Assembly (NCBI GenBank): GCA_036510575.1
Contig: DATCDR010000119.1
Coordinates: 1 to 54,621 of the forward strand
Direction: 5' to 3'
Length of the DNA stretch: 54,621 bases
Source: DATCDR01 sp036510575
GTDB taxonomy: Bacteria; Actinomycetota; Acidimicrobiia; Acidimicrobiales; Bog-793
The notes under the pieces were generated by a model that made no database searches, had not been told where the DNA came from, and saw only the letters and a list, made by a program, of their open reading frames with translations. The number at the start of each line of letters is the position of its first letter. The stretch's first letter is position 1. A program made the translations under genes and the position numbers. Of the stretch, positions 1-8,323 are shown in pieces.

Positions 1-105
1 TCGAGCGGCCCAGCTTGCCCGGCAATCATCACGTTGACGCGAAAGGAAACGACAATGTGGTCATCGGCTTGAGGCCACACCGTCATCACCTTGAGTGACT
101 GAAGA

Positions 106-1206
106 TCAGCTCGTTGTGGTCATCGAAGGAGTCGCCCTACAGCCGTACACCTTGAGCGTTACAGAGGCGTCTCGATGCCCTGCCCTGCCGGCGACAGTTC
201 GGACATCACTCCCTCCTATGAGAGCCGTCGTGATCATCCAATGGCGCAGAGAGTGCAGATGAAGGTTGGGTAGGTTGAGTGACCGACATCGGCGCCCCAC
301 GAATTGGCTAACGGAGTCGGGATGCAATGGCTCCTCGCCATCGATGGAGTTGCTGAATACGAAATTATCCGGGTCGACCGGGCCGCTCGGATTCCTCGCC
401 ACGCAACGGTCTCGATGCTCGTTCAGTACCTGCACGCACGTCTCGTCAATGCCGAGCATTCGAACTGAATGCGTCTTGGTCGGTTTCAGCGTCCACTTGG
501 ATTCGCCTCTCGGGTAATCCAGTGAGTGGCGAATGCACACGACCTTGGTCTCTAGGTCCACGTCTTGCCACCGTAGAGCGCAAAGTTCGCCCCGTCGTGC
601 CCCGAGTAGCGCCGCCATCCAGAGAAGAGCGCCCATGTCCGGGTTGCGAAGTTGCGCATCCTCGATGAGCCCCCGCACTTCGTCCGGGCTTGGCGGAACA
701 ACTTCCGGGGTGCGAACCGGAGGAGGAGTGGCTCTGTTCGCGGGATTGTCACGAAGCCACCCCCACTTGACGCCTTGAGTGCAAGCAGCCGAGATGATTC
801 TGTGGCGATTTCTGATTGTGTTGGCTGCGAGACCGTCCTTCTGCCATCTGCTGTAGGTCTGGTCTAGGTGCATCGCAGACAACTTCGACAGCGAGATGTG
901 TCCAAGGCTGGGTCGGATCTCTTTCTCTACCAACCGGCAGTACTCCCTAAGCGTTGACGGTGCGTGGTCTCGCTGTTTCAGTAGATCCAGCCACTTGTCG
1001 AGAAGAACGCCGAGAGTTGCGTCGGTGCCTTCGCTACGCCCGTCGGACACCTCTGTGATGAGTCGGGAGAGATGTCGTTGTGCCTCTCGTTTTGTTCCAT
1101 GGAAAGTCTCCGACACCCAGCGCGGTCGGTTGGTGACTGGATCGCGGCCAGCGAAGACTCGAAGCCGGAAGGTCGTAGGCCCTCGTTGAGTAAGGCTGCC
1201 GTTCAC
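106..1206 (-). CDS. Tyrosine recombinase / integrase
   Basis: Site-specific recombinase that would integrate and excise the neighbouring element. An N-terminal AP2-like and SAM-like core-binding region (roughly residues 1-160) precedes the catalytic domain. Catalytic residues are visible: Arg in GARRGEL, Lys in LKPTKT, the H-x-L-R box in HSLRH, His in AGH, and Tyr in VYG about 12 residues from the end. The GTG at 1206 is preferred because the protein then begins NGSLTQRGP, like many actinobacterial integrases; a TTG at 1233 would put the upstream tandem repeat inside the gene. The tail after the catalytic Tyr is very short and lacks the usual closing helix, so a frameshift near the 3' end is possible. 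Confidence 0.85.
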   Translation of the reverse strand: MNGSLTQRGPTTFRLRVFAGRDPVTNRPRWVSETFHGTKREAQRHLSRLITEVSDGRSEGTDATLGVLLDKWLDLLKQRDHAPSTLREYCRLVEKEIRPSLGHISLSKLSAMHLDQTYSRWQKDGLAANTIRNRHRIISAACTQGVKWGWLRDNPANRATPPPVRTPEVVPPSPDEVRGLIEDAQLRNPDMGALLWMAALLGARRGELCALRWQDVDLETKVVCIRHSLDYPRGESKWTLKPTKTHSVRMLGIDETCVQVLNEHRDRCVARNPSGPVDPDNFVFSNSIDGEEPLHPDSVSQFVGRRCRSLNLPNLHLHSLRHWMITTALIGGSDVRTVAGRAGHRDASVTLKVYGCRATPSMTTTS

Positions 1207-1213
1207 GTCGCTA

Positions 1214-1235
1214 GTTGACCAAAAGTTGACCAAAA
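1214..1235. repeat. Perfect tandem 11-bp repeat upstream of integrase
   Basis: GTTGACCAAAA occurs twice head to tail, ending 8 bp before the preferred integrase start and about 70 bp from the tRNA 3' end. Phage-type integrases and excisionases often bind short direct repeats (arm sites) here, so this may be an arm-type or regulatory site. That role is inferred from position only. Confidence 0.5.
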
Positions 1236-1302
1236 CCGCAATTCGGCGCTCGGCGTCGGATATTTAAGCTCAAGATATGGCCCTCTAGCTGGACTTCTGC
1301 AG

Positions 1303-1374
1303 TGCCCCCGGTAGGACTCGAACCTACGCACACGGTTTAGGAAACCGATGCTCTATCCCCTGAGCTACGAGGGC
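1303..1374 (-). tRNA. tRNA-Arg (anticodon CCT)
   Basis: The minus strand folds as a full cloverleaf. The acceptor stem GCCCTCG pairs with CGGGGGC (one G-T pair), the D stem is GCTC/GAGC, and the anticodon loop TTCCTAA gives CCT. The T arm is GTAGG-TTCGAGT-CCTAC. The discriminator base is A and CCA is not encoded. The first anticodon-stem pair is mismatched (T-T). The gene reads AGG codons. Its 3' end faces the integrase and is the likely integration site. Confidence 0.93.
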
Positions 1375-1764
1375 GGGGAGACGAAGAGCCTGTATATAGA
1401 CCCATTTTGCTATCTCGTCGTGATTCGCGATGAATTGTCCGGTTGACGGCTACAGCTACCAGATGAGACCCTGCACCACATCATTCCACGCCTCCCGTGA
1501 TCCACGTCTCACGAGGTTCCTGGCGCAATGCGACCCGCAACGAGGGGCACCCCTGTCAGTGATTCCTGGCGACGCTGCCGAGGTCCCGATTTCGGGTTCC
1601 TAACCCGTGAGCGTGGCCTCGAGTCCAACCGGGGTCACTCCAAAACAAAGCCCACGACGTTTTGAGCCCAAGTCTTCGCGGGCCGTGATGCAGTCACCGA
1701 CCGACAGCACCAGGGGATCCGGGCCTCCGCTACCGACAATCAACCTGCGAATCGCGGCCGCTGA
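1375..1764. other. Intergenic region without a gene
   Basis: About 390 nt between the tRNA and the 3' end of the MFS gene. A TATATA box on the minus strand (1393-1398) could be the -10 element of the tRNA promoter, but no convincing -35 accompanies it. I see no other supported feature. Confidence 0.4.
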
Positions 1765-3288
1765 TCAGCAGCCGAGCGAGTCGTCGACCGAATCACGGAT
1801 TAGAGGGGCGGTCTCGCCGCCCGGTATCTGCACGACGCTCCTGGCGGGCTTCAGCGGCCTTCGCAACCCGACAAGGGCCACCGCGACGACCATGAGCGGG
1901 AGGATCGTCGCGGCCTCAAAGCCCGCATGAATGCCGCGCAGTTCGCCGTGGGCGCCACCACCTGCTGCCGAGGTAGTGGCAGCGAACACGGTCGCGATCC
2001 CCGCCAGCGCGATAGCGCTGCCGAGCTGCCCGCACATGTTGTAGAGACCAGAGACGATTCCTCGATCGCGAGACGGCGCATCGCTCGTCGCAATGAGGGC
2101 AATCGGCACGATCACCATTCCCTGGCCGAATGCGCGGACGAACATCGGAATTCCAAAGCTCTGCCAGTAGGCATCATGCGCCGGTGCGTGGGCCATCCAC
2201 ACGAGCCCGATCGTGATGAAGAGGGCGGCCATCAAGATGACTCTCTTGGGACCGAGTCGGCCGATGAAGACCGAGGATGCCCGCGCACCCGACGCGAAGC
2301 CGACCTGTAGGGGGATCGTGGCGATCCCCGTCCGCAGGGCCGACCCGCCCCACACCTGCTGAAACAGCAGCGGCGCGAGGAACCCGGTTGTGATGGACGA
2401 GCCTGCAGCAAAGACCGCGAGGGCATTCCCAATGGCCGCCCTGCGCCTTAGCAACGAAAAGGGAACGAGCGGCTCCCTCGCTCGGCGCTCGACTACGACG
2501 AATAATCCCAGCATCAGTGGTGCAAGTAGGAGTGGAACGAGGGTTTCGGTCGCCCTCCAGCCCGCAGACTCCGCTTCACCGAGCCCGAAGATCACAAGCG
2601 CCAGTGCAGCCGTGACCGTGATCGCTCCCCGAACGTCGAGCCGGCGGCGTGATTCCGCGTCGCGATTCATCTTCGGGAGCACGAATCCCGCACCGATGAT
2701 CCCGAGCAACGAAATCGGCGCGTTGATGAAGAAGATCCAGCGCCATCCGAGCGTGGAGATGAGCAGGGCACCTGGGAGAATCCCGACCAGTGCCCCAGCT
2801 GAACCCGAGATCGCCCAGTACCCGAGCGCGCGCTGGCGCGCTGGTCCGTCGGGGAATAGCGACTGCAGCAACGACAGTGTCGACGGCGAGATCACCGATG
2901 CGGCAAGTCCCTGGCCGGCTCTCGAGGCGATCAGCTCTGCGGCGTTCTGCGAGCAACCGGCACAGAGCGAGGTCAGCGCGAACGCGGCGATCCCGAGGAT
3001 AAAGAGGCGGCGCTGTCCGAGCAGGTCGACCAGGCGTCCACCGAGCAAGAGGAAGCCTCCGTAGGTGAGCGCGTACGCCGAGACCGTCCATTGCAGATTC
3101 CCCGCGTTGAAGTGCAGCTGGCGCTCAATCGTTGCGTTGGCGATATTGACGATGTTGAAATCGATTGACAGGATCAGCTGGGCAGCGCACATCACGACAA
3201 GCAGGAAGCGAGACCGACTCTTCGTTCCCGCGTGGAATGATCCATCGTCTGCCACGGAGCGGGGCTGGCTAGGAGCGGGACTGGTCAT
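1765..3288 (-). CDS. MFS drug efflux transporter, DHA2 (14-TM) family
   Basis: Proton-coupled efflux protein of the inner membrane, of the EmrB/QacA type. The sequence shows 14 probable hydrophobic helices, an Asp in TM1 (LSIDFNIVNIAN), motif A in the loop after TM2 (GGRLVDLLGQRR), and a Gly-rich antiporter motif C in TM5 (SGSAGALVGILPG). Length of about 507 residues fits the family. The ATG at 3288 is used; a TTG four codons upstream is also open and neither has a clear ribosome binding site. The next gene upstream, an aldo/keto reductase on the same strand, is 263 bp away. No adjacent TetR or MarR regulator is visible and the substrate cannot be read from the sequence. Confidence 0.88.
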   Translation of the reverse strand: MTSPAPSQPRSVADDGSFHAGTKSRSRFLLVVMCAAQLILSIDFNIVNIANATIERQLHFNAGNLQWTVSAYALTYGGFLLLGGRLVDLLGQRRLFILGIAAFALTSLCAGCSQNAAELIASRAGQGLAASVISPSTLSLLQSLFPDGPARQRALGYWAISGSAGALVGILPGALLISTLGWRWIFFINAPISLLGIIGAGFVLPKMNRDAESRRRLDVRGAITVTAALALVIFGLGEAESAGWRATETLVPLLLAPLMLGLFVVVERRAREPLVPFSLLRRRAAIGNALAVFAAGSSITTGFLAPLLFQQVWGGSALRTGIATIPLQVGFASGARASSVFIGRLGPKRVILMAALFITIGLVWMAHAPAHDAYWQSFGIPMFVRAFGQGMVIVPIALIATSDAPSRDRGIVSGLYNMCGQLGSAIALAGIATVFAATTSAAGGGAHGELRGIHAGFEAATILPLMVVAVALVGLRRPLKPARSVVQIPGGETAPLIRDSVDDSLGC

Positions 3289-3563
3289 TGAGGTAATCAA
3301 AGCCTACGCGGACCCGTATCTAGCGGCCCCCGACTCGTGTCGCAGGTCGACGGTCGCCAACTGCTCGCCGGCGACGCTGGTGAAGCACAGTGGCGTCAAT
3401 TGGGGCCACCACGACCGGCGTCTTCGAGGCACTCGAAGGCCCTGATTCGAGAGTGCCCCACACGGACGCAACCGACGCCGCAGGTCAACGAGAGCGACGA
3501 AAGCCGGACGCCACCGGCTCGCCTCGCGAACTGATGAACGCGAGCAGCGGTTGGTCCACTGGG

Positions 3564-4400
3564 TCAGTGACCGAATCGGTCTGAGTCGACCGGGACCTCG
3601 GATCCTTGATCTAGAGCGGAAATCGCCTCGACCTCCTCAGGGTCGAGCGCGAAATCGAAGACGTCGATATTCTCCCGAAGACGCTTCGTGTTGGAAGTCT
3701 TCGGTACCGCGGCGAGCCCAAGCTCGAGGTGCCAGCGCAGAACGACCTGCGCAGCGGTCTTTCCGTGACGAGCGGCGACGGCAGCGATCGCGGGCCGCGT
3801 GAGTAGGTCACTGCCTTGGCCGATAGGCGCCCACGATTCGGTGACGATTCCATGCTGCTGGTCATAGGCGCGTACGTCAGCTCGGCCGAGCACCGGGTTC
3901 AATTGAATTTGGTTGACGTCGGGGACGACCCCTGTCGCGTCGATGATCCGATCCATGTGCGCTGGCTTGAAATTCGACGTGCCGATCGCCCGGACTCTGC
4001 CGTGGCGAAGAAGGTTGACGAGACCTTTCCACGCGTCCACGTAGCGATCTTCCGCAGGATTCGGCCAGTGGATAAGAAGGAGATCTATGTACTCGACACC
4101 GAGCCGATCCGCGGAGTTGGTCCACGCCTGTTCGACCTCGCTCACGCCATGCCACCTGAGGTTGAACTTCGTCGTGATGAAGACCTCTTCGCGATCGATC
4201 CCACTCGACGTGACGCCTGCACCTACCCCAACCTCGTTGCCGTATTGCTCAGCGGTGTCAAAGAGCCGGTAGCCGACATGAATCGCCTCGGCGACGTTTT
4301 TGGTCGCCTCCTCGTCATCCATTGGCCACGTACCGAGGCCGATGCGTGGCATCGTGGCTCCGTTTGCCAGGGTGACTTCGTTCTCGAACGACGTACTCAC
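3564..4400 (-). CDS. Aldo/keto reductase
   Basis: NADPH-dependent carbonyl reductase with the AKR (beta/alpha)8 fold, of the 2,5-diketo-gluconate reductase-like group. The catalytic tetrad is visible: Asp and Tyr in FDTAEQYGNE, Lys in ITTKFN, and His in LLIHWPNP. The C-terminal half carries the NADP-binding segment VPKTSNTKRLREN. The GTG start at 4400 is supported by a near-perfect AAGGAGG ribosome binding site 8 nt upstream (4409-4415). A tandem direct repeat sits just before that site. Length of 278 residues is normal. Physiological substrate unknown. Confidence 0.9.
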   Translation of the reverse strand: MSTSFENEVTLANGATMPRIGLGTWPMDDEEATKNVAEAIHVGYRLFDTAEQYGNEVGVGAGVTSSGIDREEVFITTKFNLRWHGVSEVEQAWTNSADRLGVEYIDLLLIHWPNPAEDRYVDAWKGLVNLLRHGRVRAIGTSNFKPAHMDRIIDATGVVPDVNQIQLNPVLGRADVRAYDQQHGIVTESWAPIGQGSDLLTRPAIAAVAARHGKTAAQVVLRWHLELGLAAVPKTSNTKRLRENIDVFDFALDPEEVEAISALDQGSEVPVDSDRFGH

Positions 4401-4424
4401 GGTCGATTCCTCCTTTTTCTAAAT

Positions 4425-4442
4425 TGGTCCTATCTGGTCCTA
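4425..4442 (-). promoter_or_regulatory. Tandem direct repeat TAGGACCA upstream of aldo/keto reductase
   Basis: On the minus strand TAGGACCA occurs twice with a 10-bp period, one DNA helical turn, and ends about 10 bp before the ribosome binding site of the reductase. Two in-phase half-sites between promoter and gene suggest a repressor or activator site. The binding protein is unknown. Confidence 0.4.
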
Positions 4443-4553
4443 CGCCGAACCGTTGCGAGAGCTGATCGCAAGTGGACCCGGATGGAGATCACCGGGCTGA
4501 GGGTCGGGGACCGGCCTGCTCAGCGTCCGTATATGAACGCCAGGAACGTCACT

Positions 4554-4584
4554 CGATGCTCTATCGCTTGGCTAGGAGGGCGGG
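4554..4584 (-). pseudogene. tRNA-Arg 5'-half remnant
   Basis: On the minus strand, GCCCTCCTAGC followed by GATAGAGCATCG matches the 5' half of the tRNA-Arg at 1303-1374 (acceptor, D arm and start of the anticodon stem) with a few substitutions and one gap. No anticodon loop, T arm or 3' acceptor strand follows, so it cannot be a functional tRNA. It is probably a decayed copy left by an old recombination. The rest of the 250-bp gap (4401-4652) holds nothing else I can support. Confidence 0.55.
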
Positions 4585-4652
4585 ACTTGCGCGCGACTCG
4601 TGGCGATTCGACTGGCCCAGGCACCGCCTGATTCGCCCGGAGCAGAGAACGC

Positions 4653-5873
4653 CTACTCCGCGGAGGCGGCCAGCGGCTCGGAGTCTTGCACCACAAGATT
4701 CGTAAGAATCGGGTTGTTCGAGAAGATCTCCTGGATCGGGAGTCGGAGGCCGACTCGTCGCTGGAGACGCTCGACCGCAAGCTCTTGATCCCAGAGCAGC
4801 AGCGTTACGACGACTCCTTGGTCACCGGCTCTTGCTGTTCGACCCGATCGGTGGAGGTATGCCTTTTGATCTTCGGGCGGGTCGTAGTGCACCACCACGT
4901 CGACCCCCTCGATGTCGAGGCCTCGTGCGGCCACGTCGGTGGCGACGAGCGTTTGTAGCTTCCCCGACGTGAAATCTGACAGAGCCCGCTCCCGGAGGTT
5001 CTGGGGAAGGTCACCGTGGATTGCTGCCGCCTTCACGCCTGCCTCCTTCAGTGCGGCCGTAAGCCGGTCGACGCCTCGTTTGGTTCGCAGAAAGATGAGT
5101 GACTTCTCGGCTCCTTGCGCGATCGAGGCCGCCACCTTCGCCTTGTCCATCTCGTGAACCTTGAAGAAGTAGTGCTGCATCTGTTCGACGGTCACCGTCT
5201 CTGACATCACCTCATGTGAAACGGGGTCGTTCAGGTACCGACGCACGAGCTGGTCCACCGAGGAGTCGAGCGTCGCGGAAAAGAGCAAGGTCTGGCGACG
5301 GTTGGTCATCTTGCGAAGCAGCCACTCGACCTGGGGCATGAAGCCCATGTCGGCCATGCGGTCCGCCTCGTCGACAACGAGCATCTGAACATCTTCGAGC
5401 GTGACCGCTCCCCGATCCGAGAGGTCGATGAGGCGTCCTGGCGTCGCAACGACAATGTCGAGACCCTGGTTCAAGAGTTTGACCTGCTTCTCGAGGTCGG
5501 CTCCGCCGTAAACGGCACCAACCCGCCGGTCGATCACCTTGCCGAGCGGCGCAAGCACCTCGGTCACCTGCACGGCCAGCTCTCTTGTGGGTACTAAGAC
5601 GAGGCCAGCGGGGTGGCGCGAAGGCGTCGACGGGATGCGCATCAACAGCGGCAGGCCAAAGGCGAGTGTCTTGCCGCTCCCGGTCTTTGCCTTGCCACAG
5701 ACGTCGAGGCCGGCCAACGCGTCACGGATCGTTAGCGCCTGGATCGCGAACGGCGCAGAGATGCCATCTTTCGCGAGCGCGGCGGTCAATTGGGGGTCGA
5801 CTCCGAGTGAGTCGAAGCTTTCAGAGATGTTCACTCCTACGAGTTTGCCACCTGAGTCGTGTCGACCGTGCAC
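4653..5873 (-). CDS. DEAD-box ATP-dependent RNA helicase
   Basis: Unwinds or remodels RNA, for example in ribosome assembly or mRNA turnover. All superfamily-2 motifs are present in order: Q motif around FDSLGVDP, Walker A AKTGSGKT, PTREL, ATPGR, VDEAD, SAT, ATDVAARGLD, and HRSGRTARAG. It is the RhlE-like minimal form of 406 residues, with almost no C-terminal extension. The start is uncertain: the first ATG is at 5873, but a GTG about 14 codons downstream (VNISESF) aligns better with family N-termini. It is divergent from the peroxiredoxin gene. Confidence 0.93.
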   Translation of the reverse strand: MHGRHDSGGKLVGVNISESFDSLGVDPQLTAALAKDGISAPFAIQALTIRDALAGLDVCGKAKTGSGKTLAFGLPLLMRIPSTPSRHPAGLVLVPTRELAVQVTEVLAPLGKVIDRRVGAVYGGADLEKQVKLLNQGLDIVVATPGRLIDLSDRGAVTLEDVQMLVVDEADRMADMGFMPQVEWLLRKMTNRRQTLLFSATLDSSVDQLVRRYLNDPVSHEVMSETVTVEQMQHYFFKVHEMDKAKVAASIAQGAEKSLIFLRTKRGVDRLTAALKEAGVKAAAIHGDLPQNLRERALSDFTSGKLQTLVATDVAARGLDIEGVDVVVHYDPPEDQKAYLHRSGRTARAGDQGVVVTLLLWDQELAVERLQRRVGLRLPIQEIFSNNPILTNLVVQDSEPLAASAE

Positions 5874-5949
5874 TCCTCACCAGGTAGGTCGTTCATCCTC
5901 TCGGCTGTGTATCCTCGTTTTCGACGTCAATGAGGCACGGGGAGTCACA

Positions 5950-6414
5950 GTGGGGAAGCTCGCAGCCGGTGATACAGCACCGGATTTCACGCTGAACAAT
6001 CAGGATGGGGAGGCGGTTTCTCTCGCGTCGTATCGCGGCCGAAAGGTTGTCGTCTACTTCTACCCACGTGATGACACGCCGGGATGCACGAAAGAGGCCT
6101 GCCAGTTCAACGACCTGCTCTCGCAGTTCTCGGGACTCTCGGCGGACGTGATCGGCATATCTCGTGACGGCGCGGACTCGCATCAGAAGTTCCGTCAGAA
6201 GTACGGGCTCACCTTCGAGCTGCTCTCGGATCCGGACCAGTCGGTGCTGGAGGCGTATGGCGCGTGGGGTGAAAAGACGCTTTACGGCAAGACGTCGATG
6301 GGTGTGATCCGCTCCACGTTCCTCGTGGATGCCGATGGCAAGATCGAGCGCGCCTGGTACAACGTGACGGCCGACGGGCACGCAGAGAAGGTCCTAGAGG
6401 CCCTGAAGGCCTGA
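5950..6414 (+). CDS. bcp: Bcp-type thiol peroxidase (peroxiredoxin Q)
   Basis: Reduces hydrogen peroxide and organic hydroperoxides using a thiol. The thioredoxin fold is evident from APDFTL and VVVYFYPRDDTPGCTKEAC. The peroxidatic and resolving cysteines are five residues apart (PGCTKEAC), which is the atypical 2-Cys Bcp pattern. The GTG start has a GGGGAG site 6 nt upstream and gives 154 residues, the usual length. The reading frame is open far upstream, but that part overlaps the opposing helicase gene and does not look like protein. Confidence 0.93.
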   Translation: MGKLAAGDTAPDFTLNNQDGEAVSLASYRGRKVVVYFYPRDDTPGCTKEACQFNDLLSQFSGLSADVIGISRDGADSHQKFRQKYGLTFELLSDPDQSVLEAYGAWGEKTLYGKTSMGVIRSTFLVDADGKIERAWYNVTADGHAEKVLEALKA

Positions 6415-6454
6415 GCGCCCTCAGGTTCGAGACGACGGATGAACGGGGATCAGT

Positions 6455-7582
6455 TTGCCGCCTGAAAAGCCGCAGTGGGCTGAGTTGTACCAAGAGGTCG
6501 TCACCTCCGGCCTTTGCACCGGGTGCGCGGCCTGTGTCGTCGTGTGTCCCTACGACGTCCTTGGCTACGACGACACCGAAGGTCGCTACAAGCCCTTCCA
6601 CGTCGAGGCGGACGGGGGTACGGAGGACTGCACCCACGGCCAGCGCGGCTGCACGCTTTGCACACGCGCCTGCCCTCGCTTTCGGACCTGGGAGGAAGAG
6701 GCGGACAACTTCCTCTTCCAGCGGAGTCGGCGCTCCGACGAGCTCGCCGGTATCACCGGCGACGTCGTTTTGATCCGCGCGACGGACCCCGAGATTCTCG
6801 AGGCCGCTCAAGATGGCGGCCTGGTCTCGGCGCTGCTCGTCTACGCGCTCGAGCACGATCAAATCGACGCCGCGCTCGTCTCGAGCCTCGAGGGCGACGG
6901 ATCCTCGTGGAAGGCCAAGCCTGCCGTCGCTCGAAACCGTGACGAAGTGCTCGCCGCCGCCGGGTCGAGGTACACGTACTCGGCGAACACGCTCGCCTAC
7001 AACGAGGCGATCGACGGCGGAGCGGAGCGCCTCGCACTGGTCTCGATGGGCTGTCAGGTCTCGGCGCCGGCGATGATGTCGGCGCGTCGTGCCGGCAAGG
7101 TGGCGAGGCGCTTCGTTCTCACCATCGGCTTGCTCTGCTCGAAGACCTTCGACGATGCGATCTTCGACGAGCTCTTCGCCGAACGCTACGGCCTGGCGCG
7201 AGCGGACATCTTGAAGATGAACATCAAAGGCGTCTTTCAGATCTGGATGCGCGACGGCGCGTACCACGAGGTCCCGCTGAAGGAGGCACACGCCTGGACG
7301 CGGGAGGGTTGCTTGACCTGTCCCGACTTCGCGGCCGAGCACGCGGACATCTCAACGGGGGGCATCGGCGCATTCGCCGACTACACCCTCACGCTCGTTC
7401 GGACAGAGAAGGGCCGCGAGCTCATCGCCTCGATGCTCGCCGACGGCGTCATCGAGGTGAAAGACGCCGCCGAGGATCCAGGCGCGCTCGATCTGCTCGC
7501 CAGGCTGTCGCGGGTGAGCCGACGGCGATGGCCCGAGTGGGCCGAAGGTGGACCGAGAAGGATCGCCGTCTCATCAGCTTGA
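6455..7582 (+). CDS. Coenzyme F420 hydrogenase/dehydrogenase beta-subunit (FrhB) family protein
   Basis: Iron-sulfur flavoprotein family that usually transfers electrons between F420, ferredoxin or flavin and a partner enzyme. Two N-terminal 4Fe-4S clusters are indicated by CTGCAACVVVCPYDV and by CTLCTRACPRF. The FrhB N- and C-terminal domains follow, with a further Cys pair in REGCLTCPDF. Start is TTG at 6455, 40 nt after bcp. The 3' end overlaps the convergent glycosylase gene by 9 nt. No hydrogenase or F420-specific partner gene is adjacent, so the substrate stays open. Confidence 0.82.
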   Translation: MPPEKPQWAELYQEVVTSGLCTGCAACVVVCPYDVLGYDDTEGRYKPFHVEADGGTEDCTHGQRGCTLCTRACPRFRTWEEEADNFLFQRSRRSDELAGITGDVVLIRATDPEILEAAQDGGLVSALLVYALEHDQIDAALVSSLEGDGSSWKAKPAVARNRDEVLAAAGSRYTYSANTLAYNEAIDGGAERLALVSMGCQVSAPAMMSARRAGKVARRFVLTIGLLCSKTFDDAIFDELFAERYGLARADILKMNIKGVFQIWMRDGAYHEVPLKEAHAWTREGCLTCPDFAAEHADISTGGIGAFADYTLTLVRTEKGRELIASMLADGVIEVKDAAEDPGALDLLARLSRVSRRRWPEWAEGGPRRIAVSSA

Positions 7583-8287
7583 TTTTGCCGACTCGAGGTG
7601 TGCGATCGCCCTCTCGAGAACCTCGTCGAACATCGCTGGTGTCAGTAGCCCCGTAAAGACGTTCCGCTGGCTCGGGTGGTAGGACGTGACGAGGGTGACC
7701 TCCCCAACGCTGGTGGTCGCCGCGAGTTCGAGCCCGTGGGCGAACTTGGGGCGCCGGGTACCGCCTGCGAGCCTGAGATGACCGTCTCGAAACAGCGCCT
7801 CATACGCGAACGCGCCGAGCGCCAACACGACTCGGACGTGGCCCAAGATGGCGAGCTCGCGGACGAGGAATTGGGCGCAACTCGCCCGCTCGTCGTTGGT
7901 TGGCTGGTTGTCGGGCGGCGCACAGCGCACTGCTGCTGTTACGAAGGTGCGTTCGAGCTTCAGGCCGTCACCTAGCGAGGAGCTCTCCGCCTGATTCGCC
8001 AGGCCGGCGCGGTGCATCGCCGCGAAGAGGAAGTCCCCGGATCTGTCACCGGTGAACATCCGGCCCGTCCGGTTGGCGCCGTGTGCGGCAGGCGCGAGAC
8101 CAACGACGAGGAGCTCGGCTTTGACGTCGCCGAAGCCCGGCACCGGACGTGCCCAGTACCGGGTCGGATCGCCGATGCTTCGAGGGTGCTCAGGTGCAGC
8201 TTCACGCCAGGCGACAAGGCGTGCGCACGCGCGACACGTAGAGATGTCCTCAGCGAGCTCTCCGAGATCCTTCGCCGCAGGTGACAT
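7574..8287 (-). CDS. Family-5 uracil-DNA glycosylase (UDGb type)
   Basis: Removes uracil and other deaminated bases from DNA. Motif 1 is GLAPAAHGANRTGRMFTGD, characteristic of family 5 and lacking the catalytic Asp/Asn of families 1 and 4. Motif 2 is SYHPSQRNVFTG. Four Cys that could ligate a 4Fe-4S cluster are visible: CRAC near the N-terminus, VRCAPP, and ASCAQFL. Start ATG 8287 follows GGAGGGC. Length of 237 residues fits. High GC content may make cytosine deamination repair important; that is inference. Confidence 0.9.
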   Translation of the reverse strand: MSPAAKDLGELAEDISTCRACARLVAWREAAPEHPRSIGDPTRYWARPVPGFGDVKAELLVVGLAPAAHGANRTGRMFTGDRSGDFLFAAMHRAGLANQAESSSLGDGLKLERTFVTAAVRCAPPDNQPTNDERASCAQFLVRELAILGHVRVVLALGAFAYEALFRDGHLRLAGGTRRPKFAHGLELAATTSVGEVTLVTSYHPSQRNVFTGLLTPAMFDEVLERAIAHLESAKSS

Positions 8288-8323
8288 TGCCCTCCGATTG
8301 GGTGTCCGCTCTCACGCTACGTT

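Larger units (their letters stand above)
1..1303. mobile_element. Right tip of a tRNA-Arg-integrated element (partial)
   Basis: A tyrosine recombinase gene lies about 100 bp from the 3' end of a tRNA-Arg gene and is transcribed away from it. This is the usual layout of an integrative element or prophage that used the tRNA 3' end as its attachment site. The tRNA 3' end points left, so the element should extend left beyond the window and only its integrase end is present. The opposite attachment site, a repeat of the tRNA 3' end, is not in the window, so the boundary is inferred. The 105 nt left of the integrase stop contain nothing I recognise. Confidence 0.55.

Noticed and set aside
4520..4590. 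A second functional tRNA at the tRNA-like sequence
   Set aside because: Only the 5' half is present; no anticodon loop, T arm or closing acceptor strand can be drawn.
5539..5949. N-terminal extension of the bcp reading frame
   Set aside because: It lies antisense to the helicase and has Arg/Ser/Pro-rich shadow composition; the GTG at 5950 has a good ribosome binding site and fits the family length.
6209..7342. Long minus-strand frame opposite the FrhB-like gene
   Set aside because: High-GC shadow: rich in Arg, Gly and Val with no domain signature, while the plus strand has clear Fe-S motifs.
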